From: Chloroflexota bacterium
GTDB taxonomy: Bacteria > Chloroflexota > Chloroflexia > Thermomicrobiales > UBA6265
NCBI GenBank assembly: GCA_019348515.1
Contig: JAHWJF010000171.1
Location: 1 to 7,342 of the forward strand
DNA length: 7,342 nt
Direction: 5' to 3'
Every line of letters begins with the position of its first letter. The first letter of the stretch is position 1. Positions 1 to 5,860 of the stretch are shown here, piece after piece. The position numbers were made by a program, and so were the translations under genes. The notes under the pieces were generated by a model. That model searched no databases, had not been told where the DNA came from, and saw only the letters and a list, made by a program, of their open reading frames with translations.

Positions 1-51
1 GGGGTGAGCGGCCGTGCCTGCTTCTCGATTCCCCGACTATGCTCGTCCTAG

Positions 52-86
52 CCGTCTTGCCGTCTTGCCGTCTTGCCGTCTTGCCG
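52..86. repeat. Short tandem repeat, four copies of CCGTCTTG plus a partial copy
   Basis: Four perfect head-to-tail 8-bp units run 52-59, 60-67, 68-75 and 76-83, followed by CCG at 84-86. Each unit boundary creates the hexamer TTGCCG, which resembles a -35 box. The array lies just upstream of the FMN riboswitch. The heptamer CTATGCT occurs on both sides of it (37-43 and 88-94). The perfect identity of the copies suggests recent slippage expansion; whether copy number varies between strains cannot be seen here. Confidence 0.95.
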
Positions 87-94
87 GCTATGCT
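65..94 (+). promoter_or_regulatory. Candidate sigma-70-type promoter for the riboswitch operon
   Basis: A -35-like TTGCCG (65-70), supplied by the tandem repeat, lies 18 bp upstream of a -10-like TATGCT (89-94). Each has four of six consensus bases. The predicted transcript start, about 100-102, falls at the first base of the riboswitch P1 helix, which independently supports this placement. Other copies of TTGCCG in the repeat have the wrong spacing (10 or 26 bp). A matching TATGCT at 38-43 could be a second -10 box but has no clear partner. Confidence 0.4.
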
Positions 95-100
95 GATTCC

Positions 101-255
101 CGCATTAGCCTTCGGGGTTGAGGTGAGGTCGGCGAGTTATGCCGGCCAAGTCCCGACCGGCGGTATAGCCCGCGAGCGAGCGCGCGACGTCGCGTGAGCA
201 TGACCCGGTGAGATTCCGGGGCCGACGGTAAAGTCCGGATGGGAGAAGGCGTGCG
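101..255 (+). promoter_or_regulatory. FMN riboswitch (RFN element)
   Basis: This is the FMN-sensing aptamer. The conserved blocks occur in order: CTTCGGGG (110-117), GACCGGCGGT (155-164), AGCCCGCGAGC (167-177), CCGGTGAGATTCCGG (205-219), GGCCGACGGTAAAGTCCGGA (220-239) and TGGGAGAAGG (240-249). The closing P1 helix pairs GCCTTC (108-113) with GAAGGC (245-250), extended by CGCA (101-104) with TGCG (252-255). The P2 region is unusual: between its conserved TGAG and AAGTCCC it carries an extra hairpin (127-133 with 141-147, one G-U pair). FMN riboswitches control riboflavin synthesis genes or flavin transporters. With the terminator 60 nt downstream, the expected outcome is premature termination when FMN is abundant. 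The regulated genes are an Opp-type ABC transporter and a flavoprotein. Confidence 0.95.
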
Positions 256-314
256 AGCGGCGGCGGCCAGTTGTGGCCCCGGCCGTTCGTTACGCGCTAC
301 CAAAATGTCAACTT

Positions 315-344
315 CGCCCGGGGGCTACCCCCGGGCGTTTTTTT
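315..344 (+). terminator. Intrinsic terminator, expression platform of the FMN riboswitch
   Basis: A perfect 10-bp GC-only stem (315-324 with 328-337) with a 3-nt CTA loop is followed directly by seven T residues (338-344). It lies between the aptamer and the first gene, so it would block the whole operon when formed. A possible antiterminator pairing is CCCCGG (277-282) with CCGGGG (318-323), which would break the 5' arm of the terminator. How FMN binding switches between these states is inferred, not seen. Confidence 0.92.
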
Positions 345-397
345 GTACCCGGTCGTTCACAGCTCTATGCGGGTCGCCCCGTTCCTGGACGTCGTTC

Positions 398-1342
398 ATG
401 GTTAGTTACCTCATCAATCGCCTGTTGCATATCGTGGCCGTGCTCTTCGGCGTGGTCAGCGGGACGTTCGTTTTGCTGCATCTGGCCGGCGATCCACTGG
501 CCGGATTGATTCCACCCGGCGCCGGGCCTGAAGTCGAGAACCAGATCCGGATCGCGTATGGACTGGATCGGCCCCTGCCAATGCAATACCTCGACTTCGT
601 TGGTCGCGCCATGCGCGGCGACTTTGGCGACTCCTGGCGGCAAGGGCGGCCCGCACTCGACGCGGTGCTGGAGCGACTCCCGGCCACCCTGATGTTGACC
701 GCGGTAGCAACTGCTCTGGCCGTCGGCGTCGGAAGTTGCCTGGGTGTGCTAGCGGCGTCGCGGCCCGGTTCTCTCTTGGATATTGGCGCTCGCTTGACGG
801 CACTGCTGGGGCAGGCCGTACCCGCGTTCTGGCTAGGGACGATGTTGATTCTCTTATTTGCCGTCGAATTGCGCTGGCTACCGGCCTCCGGACTCCAGGG
901 ACCGGGGGGAGTCATCCTCCCCGCGCTCTCGCTCGCCGCGTACCCCGCCGCGACGCTTACCCGGTTACTGCGCGCATCGATGATCGAGGCGCTCGGCGCC
1001 GACTACATCCGCACGGCGCGGGCGAAGGGGCTCTCCCGATCCCGAATCCTCATCGGACATGCCCTACGTAACGCGGCACTGCCGGCGCTGGCATTTACGG
1101 GAGTGCAGGTGGGATTTCTCCTCGGCGGCGCGGTGATTGTGGAGGGGGTCTTCGCGTACCCCGGTATTGGTGGGCTCGCGCTCGAGGCGGTGGCGGCGCG
1201 AGATATTCCCCTGGTCGAAGCATTTGTCTGGGTCGTGGCGGCGATGATCCTCGTCGTCAACGCGTTGAGCGGTCTGGTGGCCGCATTGCTCGATCCGCGA
1301 CTTCGCGAGGACGGCCTAGCACTCAGGAGCGCCTCCTCGTGA
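398..1342 (+). CDS. ABC transporter permease, DppB/OppB type
   Basis: Inner-membrane permease subunit of a peptide/nickel-class (Opp/Dpp) ABC importer, 314 aa, the usual length for this family. It has a first membrane helix at about residues 9-29, a periplasmic-side region typical of DppB (GLDRPLPMQYLDFV, then GDFGDSWR at about 74-81), about five further hydrophobic segments, and the cytoplasmic EAA coupling loop at about 193-229 (YIRTARAKGLSRSRIL). The frame is open further upstream, but that extension would run through the terminator and riboswitch. ATG 398 gives the typical MVSYLINRLL amino terminus. The upstream Shine-Dalgarno is weak (GGA at 388-390). It is the first gene after the FMN riboswitch and overlaps the next permease by 4 bp. 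Family membership is certain. The substrate is not readable from the protein; the riboswitch points to a flavin-related compound. Confidence 0.93.
   Translation: MVSYLINRLLHIVAVLFGVVSGTFVLLHLAGDPLAGLIPPGAGPEVENQIRIAYGLDRPLPMQYLDFVGRAMRGDFGDSWRQGRPALDAVLERLPATLMLTAVATALAVGVGSCLGVLAASRPGSLLDIGARLTALLGQAVPAFWLGTMLILLFAVELRWLPASGLQGPGGVILPALSLAAYPAATLTRLLRASMIEALGADYIRTARAKGLSRSRILIGHALRNAALPALAFTGVQVGFLLGGAVIVEGVFAYPGIGGLALEAVAARDIPLVEAFVWVVAAMILVVNALSGLVAALLDPRLREDGLALRSASS
1325..1337 (+). promoter_or_regulatory. Shine-Dalgarno of the second permease, inside a small hairpin
   Basis: AGGAG (1325-1329) lies 9 nt before GTG 1339 and supports that start. It can pair with CTCCT (1333-1337) around a 3-nt loop. 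This would hide the ribosome site unless ribosomes finishing the upstream permease open it, fitting translational coupling across the GTGA overlap. The pairing is only 5 bp and could be fortuitous. Confidence 0.35.
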
Positions 1343-2259
1343 ACACCGCGCAGATCCGCTCCATGGCGCTAGCAACGAGCAGAGAGCCGAGGCCGGCGAT
1401 GGTCCGACCTACTGCTCGAGCGGAGTGGCGAGCTCGCCCCGGGCCGCCGAGCGCGGTGATCGGACTGTCGATTCTGGTGCTGTTGGCAGCGCTGGCGGTC
1501 TTTGGCCCGACTCTCTGGCCGGTGGACCCGGAAGCCCAGGATCTCGTCAACCGGCTGGCGCCGCCGTGGGGCTTCGGCGGAACCGCGACCCACCCGTTCG
1601 GAACCGATGGCCTCGGCCGGGACACCCTGGCGCGGCTGATCGCGGGGGCCAGAGTTTCACTTCCACTCGCCGTGGCTGCCACTGCCGCAGCCAGCGTCAT
1701 TGGCGTGAGCATCGGCCTCCTCGCAGGATATCGCGGCGGTGGGGCTGACCGGGTGGTTACCTGGCTTTCAGACGTGCAACTGGCGATACCGTTCGTCGTC
1801 TTCGCCATCGCCATGACCGCGGCGTTCGGCAACTCGATTGGCAATGTGTTGGTCACCCTGATCGTCACCGGTTGGGTGACATACGCGAGAGTCATGCGGC
1901 TGCACGCGCGATCGTTGCGCTCGGCGGAATGGATGCAGGCCGCGAAAGCGATCGGCGCGTCCCCGGCGAGAGTGTTGCTCAGGCATCTTCTGCCGAATCT
2001 CGCGGCTCCGACGGTGGTGCTGGCGACACAGCAGGCTGGAGCCATGATTCTCTACGAATCGTCGCTCAGTTTTCTTGGTTTGGGCATCGGTGGAAACACG
2101 GTGACCTGGGGTGGCATGGCGGCGCTCGGTCGCGAGGCAGTGTTCAAGGCGCCGTGGGTGGCCGCGGTCCCCGGGATCGCCATCGCCCTGGCAATTCTCG
2201 GTTTCAACGTGACAGGCGATTGGTTGGCGACGCGCGGCCGGCGTCAGGGTTGGCTCTAG
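1339..2259 (+). CDS. ABC transporter permease, DppC/OppC type
   Basis: Second permease of the Opp/Dpp-class importer, 306 aa, expected to form a heterodimer with the product of the preceding gene. A hydrophilic amino-terminal stretch of about 37 residues precedes the first membrane helix (about 39-59). The family hallmark HPFGTDGLGRD is at 85-95, followed by the core helices, and the EAA loop is at about 197-219 (EWMQAAKAIGASPARVLLRH). SLSFLGLGI at 242-250 is another OppC/DppC signature. GTG 1339 is chosen because it overlaps the upstream stop (GTGA) and has AGGAG at 1325-1329; the in-frame ATG 1363 is an alternative that would drop 8 residues. Family assignment is secure; the substrate is unknown from this protein alone. 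Confidence 0.93.
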   Translation: MNTAQIRSMALATSREPRPAMVRPTARAEWRARPGPPSAVIGLSILVLLAALAVFGPTLWPVDPEAQDLVNRLAPPWGFGGTATHPFGTDGLGRDTLARLIAGARVSLPLAVAATAAASVIGVSIGLLAGYRGGGADRVVTWLSDVQLAIPFVVFAIAMTAAFGNSIGNVLVTLIVTGWVTYARVMRLHARSLRSAEWMQAAKAIGASPARVLLRHLLPNLAAPTVVLATQQAGAMILYESSLSFLGLGIGGNTVTWGGMAALGREAVFKAPWVAAVPGIAIALAILGFNVTGDWLATRGRRQGWL

Positions 2260-2293
2260 ACAGGGGGCGGCGTACCGCTCCAGGGAGGACTGT

Positions 2294-3850
2294 ATGGCTC
2301 CATTGCATTCGAGTCGGATATCGCGCCGAGGCGCGCTAGGCGCGGCGGGCCTGGTAGCGGGGTCGGCCTTGCTTGTGCCTGGCATGCGACGCGCCGGGGG
2401 ATCGGCGTGGGCACATCAGATCTACGATCAAGATCTGGTGATCGACCTCGCGGTTGAACCACCTACGCTCGATCCAGCGCTGGTCTACGAGTCGGACGGC
2501 TGGTCCGTTATCCACTCGATCTATGACGCGCTCGTCCAGTTTGGTCCCGATGGCTCGCTGGAGATGGTGCTGGCCGAGTCGATGGCCCAGGTCGATCCAC
2601 GAACCTGGGAGATCACCCTGCGACCAGACATCACGTTTCACAACGGTGAACCACTGGATGCGGCGGCGATCGCGTTCTCGATCTCCCATCTCCTCGATCC
2701 CGAGACCGCGTCGCAGGTGGCCGGTAATTTCCAGGTTATCGAGGAGGTTGAAGAGGTCAATTCGCTCACCGCGCGGCTGCACCTCTCCGCACCGGCCCCC
2801 TGGCTGCCATCGGTGATGGCGCCGTGGCTGGCGTTGTTGCCGCCCGTCTACGCGGGTGATCCAGCCAATGAGTTCGCGAAGAATCCCGTCGGCACCGGTC
2901 CGTATCGCTTTGTCCGGTGGGATCGCGGATCGCGCATCGCGCTGGAGCGAAATGACGACTACTTCGGCAACTCGGCGAAAGGGGAGCCCGCTTCGGAGAG
3001 TGTTGCATTCCGGTTCGTGCCGGACGCCACGACCCGCGTCACGGACCTGGTTTCGGATACCAGTCAGCTGGTGCGAGCGGTGCCATTTGACGAGCTGGAG
3101 ACGGTCGAAGCGACTGCCGAAGTCGTTGCGCAGCCCATCGCGGGGTGCTCGTTCGTGCGTATCCCGACCGATGTCGCTCCGTTCGACAACGGGATGGTAA
3201 GACAGGCCCTGAATCACGCCGTCGACGTCGAGGCGATCATCGCAACCCTGCTCGGCGGCCACGGCGTCAGGCTTCCCAATGTGTTCGTCCCGGGCGGCCT
3301 GGGATACGACGAGGATCTCTCCCCACATACGTACGATCCCGAGCTGGCGAAGCAGTTACTCGCAGACGCAGGCTACCCGGATGGCTTCAACACGCGCCTG
3401 GCGTACACGACCGGAGACCGTGCCGATCTGGCGGCCGCGATCGCGGGCCAGCTGGGTGCGGCCGGCATCGACGTCGAGCTGGAGCCGGTCGAGACGGCGA
3501 CGTTCAACGCCACCTGGCAAGATCCGGAGGCCGCACCGCTGCGATTCCTGACGTGGCGCCCACTGTACGATCCATACACGTTGCTGAGCCTGGTCATCTC
3601 CAACACGGGGTTCTTGTCTCGGTATGACAATCCCGAGGCGCAGGCATTGATCGAGGCGGGCGCGGTCGAGCCCGATCCGGAGGAGCGGGACCGTATCTAC
3701 CGAGAGCTAGGCAACGTGCTCCATGATTCACCGGCGGGCATCTATCTCTGGAGTTTGACGTCGTTTTATGGAGTAGACCGGGACGCGCCGCCGTGGACAC
3801 CGCGCCCGGACGACTGGATTCTGCCACTGGTGGCCGAAGGAACTCTGTGA
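2294..3850 (+). CDS. Family-5 extracellular solute-binding protein with Tat signal
   Basis: Substrate-binding subunit of the transporter, 518 aa, typical of the SBP_bac_5 (peptide/nickel/heme-class) family. The amino terminus carries a twin-arginine signal: SRR at 10-12, a hydrophobic stretch at about 14-30 and a possible signal peptidase site after AWA (38-40). There is no lipobox; the only cysteine is at about 285. Lobe-I features include EPPTLDPA (55-62), and the family signature NPVGTGPYRFVRWDRG spans 197-212, followed by ERNDDYFG (218-225). The carboxyl-terminal lobe includes YDPELAKQLLADAGYPDG (347-364). A strong Shine-Dalgarno (GGGAGGA, 2283-2289) fixes ATG 2294. It lies 34 nt after the second permease, in the FMN-riboswitch operon. 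Family-5 proteins bind diverse ligands, so riboflavin or a relative is plausible but unproven. Confidence 0.92.
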   Translation: MAPLHSSRISRRGALGAAGLVAGSALLVPGMRRAGGSAWAHQIYDQDLVIDLAVEPPTLDPALVYESDGWSVIHSIYDALVQFGPDGSLEMVLAESMAQVDPRTWEITLRPDITFHNGEPLDAAAIAFSISHLLDPETASQVAGNFQVIEEVEEVNSLTARLHLSAPAPWLPSVMAPWLALLPPVYAGDPANEFAKNPVGTGPYRFVRWDRGSRIALERNDDYFGNSAKGEPASESVAFRFVPDATTRVTDLVSDTSQLVRAVPFDELETVEATAEVVAQPIAGCSFVRIPTDVAPFDNGMVRQALNHAVDVEAIIATLLGGHGVRLPNVFVPGGLGYDEDLSPHTYDPELAKQLLADAGYPDGFNTRLAYTTGDRADLAAAIAGQLGAAGIDVELEPVETATFNATWQDPEAAPLRFLTWRPLYDPYTLLSLVISNTGFLSRYDNPEAQALIEAGAVEPDPEERDRIYRELGNVLHDSPAGIYLWSLTSFYGVDRDAPPWTPRPDDWILPLVAEGTL

Positions 3851-3853
3851 GTT

Positions 3854-4966
3854 GTGAGTAGCGGCGAAGCACAACGTCTCGCCGCCCCTGAGCGGGGAGC
3901 TGATCTTGACGATCTGGCGTTCATCCGGGATCGGCGAGTCGGCCATCTCGCTACGGCTGACGCAGGCGGGAAGCCATCAGTCGTGCCCGTTGTCTACGCG
4001 TTGGTCGTGCTCGATGGCGATCCAGCCATTGCCATCGCCATCGATGAAAAGCCGAAGGGGGACGCTCGGGCCCTGCGCCGGGTGCGCAACATCCTGGAGC
4101 GACCTGAGGTCGCACTGGTGGTCGATGACTACCACGAGGATTGGCGGAGTCTTGCCTGGGTGCTCGTGCGTGGGGCAGCGAGCCTGATCGAGCCGGGGAG
4201 CCCTGGCCACGCCGAAGCGCTGACCGCGCTGCGGCTGAAGTATCCGCAATACGGCGTGATGCGTCTCGAAGCGTCGCCGGTTATCCTCATCCGGAACGTT
4301 TCGACGACCTCCTGGACGGGAAGCGACACGGGTGGCGAGAAGCCGGCTGAGCGGTTCGGTCGCGAAGAACTGGCGGCGCTCGTCCGGGGACGGCGGTCGG
4401 TGCGAGCTTTCGACACTCAGCCCGTGCCGCGCCCGATCGTCGAAGAAGCGATCGCGGCTGCCGGTTGGGCGCCGTCGCCGCACGGGCGCCAGCCGTGGCG
4501 GTTCGTGGTCGTCGAATCTCCGGAGCGCCGGAACGCGCTAGCTGACGCCATGGCGGAGACCTGGCGAGCCCAGCTGCGGCTCGACGGCCAGGGCCGGCAG
4601 ATCGTCGAGGCGCGATTGGAGAAGAGCCGCGACCGGCTGCAACGAGCGCCGTTCCTGATCATTCCCTGTCTCTATCTCGCGGGACTCGACGTCTACCCTG
4701 ATCCGGACCGGCAGCGAGCGGAGGAGACGATGGCCATCCAGAGCCTGGGTGCGGCAGTGCAGAATCTGCTCCTGTCGCTCTACGCCGCTGGGGTCGATGG
4801 CGGCTGGATGTGCGCCCCGCTCTTCTGTCCAGACGTCGTCCAGGCGGTGCTGGGTCTGGACACCGCATTGAAACCGCACGCGTTGATTGCCCTGGGTTAC
4901 GCCGCGAGTGACCCGGTGCGCCGCCCGCGCCTCCCGCTCGACGAGCTAATCGTCGATTGGCAGTAA
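3854..4966 (+). CDS. Fusion of Rv0121-like PPOX/F420 domain and FbiB-C-like nitroreductase
   Basis: A 370-aa two-domain flavoprotein. Residues about 20-155 are a split-barrel (PPOX-class) domain like the TIGR03668/Rv0121 group of probable F420-dependent enzymes: RVGHLATADAGGKPSVVPV (28-46), IDEKPKGD (63-70), RRVRNILERPEVALVVDDY (75-93), then HEDWRSLAWVLVRG. After a hydrophilic linker (about 155-170), residues 171-370 are a nitroreductase fold: RGRRSVRAF (178-186), APSPHGRQPWRF (206-217), ADAMAETWRAQLRLDG (230-245), YPDPDRQRAEETM (281-293), GAAVQNLLLSLYAAGVDGGW (299-318) and LGYA (347-350). This resembles the carboxyl-terminal domain of FbiB, which uses FMN to reduce dehydro-F420-0. GTG 3854 lies 3 nt after the preceding stop, with AAGGA at 3837-3841; no other in-frame start is available upstream. 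The domains are confident; the reaction is inferred. Confidence 0.85.
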   Translation: MSSGEAQRLAAPERGADLDDLAFIRDRRVGHLATADAGGKPSVVPVVYALVVLDGDPAIAIAIDEKPKGDARALRRVRNILERPEVALVVDDYHEDWRSLAWVLVRGAASLIEPGSPGHAEALTALRLKYPQYGVMRLEASPVILIRNVSTTSWTGSDTGGEKPAERFGREELAALVRGRRSVRAFDTQPVPRPIVEEAIAAAGWAPSPHGRQPWRFVVVESPERRNALADAMAETWRAQLRLDGQGRQIVEARLEKSRDRLQRAPFLIIPCLYLAGLDVYPDPDRQRAEETMAIQSLGAAVQNLLLSLYAAGVDGGWMCAPLFCPDVVQAVLGLDTALKPHALIALGYAASDPVRRPRLPLDELIVDWQ

Positions 4967-5050
4967 GACACGCCTCCGGCGGCCACAAGGGTGGCGAGCG
5001 GGGTTCCCTGACCGGCTGGCTCTTTCCCGGTTGCGACTTCCGCATGGACG

Positions 5051-5088
5051 CATCCGCACTTGCCCGCTCGTTACGGGCGACGGATGAT
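5051..5088 (+). promoter_or_regulatory. Inverted repeat with possible promoter upstream of upp
   Basis: CATCCG (5051-5056) pairs with CGGATG (5081-5086), and inside it GCCCG (5062-5066) pairs with CGGGC (5074-5078), leaving a 7-nt loop and a small internal loop. A weak promoter match overlaps it: TTGCCC (5060-5065), a 17-bp spacer, then GATGAT (5083-5088). The element could be an operator or an RNA hairpin in the upp leader. There is no T-run, so it does not look like a terminator. No PyrR-binding consensus was recognised. Confidence 0.25.
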
Positions 5089-5130
5089 GGCGTGCGAGAT
5101 TCGCAGGAGCAGGGATAGGGGTAAAGTCCC

Positions 5131-5823
5131 GTGGTGTCATCCGACGCAAGCGCCCATGCATGTGCACGTTTCTCGAACCTTCATGTCAGTGGTCACCCAC
5201 TCGTGCGGCACAAGATCCGCATGCTGGCGGACCGCCGCACCGACTCGAAGCTTTTCCGGGAGCTGGTTACCGAGCTGACGTCCCTAATGGTGTATGAGGC
5301 GACGACCGATCTTCCGGTGCGGCCGGTACAGTTTCAGACGCCGCTCGAAAGCACGGAAGGTGTCGAGGTGTCGGCCCGGGTCGGTCTCGTGCCGATTCTG
5401 CGGGCGGGGCTGGGCATGACCGATGCCGCGCTGGCCATTCTGCCCCAGGCGCAGGTCTGGCACCTCGGCTTTCGTCGGGACGAAGAGACGCACCTGCCGG
5501 AGAGCTATTACAACCGGCTGCCTGAGGTCTGCCCCAATGACCTGGTGATCGTGCTCGATCCGATGCTGGCGACCGGCGGCTCCGCCTCAGCCGCGATTTC
5601 GACCTTGAAGCGATGGGGGGCGCCGAAGACTACCTTCGTGGGGTTGATCGCCGCACCGGAAGGTGTTGAGCGCCTGCGGCGGGATCACCCCGACGTGCGC
5701 GTCCACGTTGCGTTACTCGATCGCCAACTGGACGACAATGCCTATATTCGGCCCGGGCTTGGCGACGCTGGTGACCGCATGTTCGGGACCGAACCATCGG
5801 TGTGGGACGCGTCGATGGGGTGA
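5131..5823 (+). CDS. upp: Uracil phosphoribosyltransferase
   Basis: Pyrimidine-salvage enzyme that makes UMP and pyrophosphate from uracil and PRPP in the cytoplasm. Visible hallmarks are HPLVRHKIRMLAD (22-34), the FRELVTELTSLMVYEATTDLP region (42-62), VPILRAGLGM (87-96), the PRPP-binding loop VLDPMLATGGSA (141-152) and the uracil-site segment YIRPGLGDAGDRMFGT (205-220). With GTG 5131 it is 230 aa, about 20 longer than the usual 208-212, owing to a non-conserved amino terminus. GTG 5134 is an equally possible start, and no good ATG is in frame. The nearest purine-rich site is AGGGG just before 5121. It lies 164 nt after the fusion gene, so it may have its own promoter, but no clear terminator separates it from the operon. 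Confidence 0.95.
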   Translation: MVSSDASAHACARFSNLHVSGHPLVRHKIRMLADRRTDSKLFRELVTELTSLMVYEATTDLPVRPVQFQTPLESTEGVEVSARVGLVPILRAGLGMTDAALAILPQAQVWHLGFRRDEETHLPESYYNRLPEVCPNDLVIVLDPMLATGGSASAAISTLKRWGAPKTTFVGLIAAPEGVERLRRDHPDVRVHVALLDRQLDDNAYIRPGLGDAGDRMFGTEPSVWDASMG

Positions 5824-5860
5824 TTAGGCGTCGGGGTATTAGTTGGGGCGCCGACGAATC
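5822..5860. terminator. Weak hairpin between convergent upp and GNAT genes
   Basis: The two convergent genes are separated by only 15 bp. CGTCGG (5829-5834) can pair with CCGACG (5851-5856), and after a 3-nt bulge GATT (5822-5825) with AATC (5857-5860). The structure reads the same from both strands, but the loop is 16 nt and there is no T-tract on either side. A shared terminator role is therefore only a guess. Confidence 0.2.

Larger units (their letters stand above)
1..397 (+). other. Non-coding control region upstream of the transporter operon
   Basis: No credible gene lies here. Open frames crossing this stretch on either strand overlap the riboswitch and terminator and resemble no protein I know. 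Bases 1-51 show nothing I can name and may be the tail of an intergenic spacer. Bases 52-86 are a tandem repeat, 65-94 a promoter candidate, 101-255 an FMN riboswitch, 256-314 a linker with a small GGCC hairpin (265-268 with 275-278), and 315-344 an intrinsic terminator. Bases 345-397 are a short leader before the first start codon, without a strong Shine-Dalgarno sequence. Confidence 0.85.

Noticed and set aside
52..86. Tandem repeat as a CRISPR or site-specific recombination array
   Set aside because: The units are 8 bp and contiguous with no spacers, which fits simple replication slippage.
239..397. In-frame upstream extension of the first permease
   Set aside because: It runs through the riboswitch end and the intrinsic terminator and adds 53 residues unlike any permease. 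ATG 398 gives the normal family amino terminus.
2336..3328. Long open frame of 330 codons on the - strand opposite the binding-protein gene
   Set aside because: It is a GC-driven antisense frame with no recognisable motif, lying fully opposite a well-supported gene.
2294..3850. Naming the binding protein as DppA, OppA or NikA
   Set aside because: Only the family signature is visible. Ligand specificity cannot be read from it, and the FMN riboswitch argues against an ordinary peptide or nickel role.
4982..4995. GCCAC/GTGGC hairpin after the fusion gene as operon terminator
   Set aside because: The stem is only 5 bp and no T-run follows.
5119..5128. GGTAAAGTCC before upp, identical to a block of the FMN riboswitch
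   Set aside because: None of the other conserved RFN blocks or the P1 helix is present nearby, so it is a chance match of ten bases.
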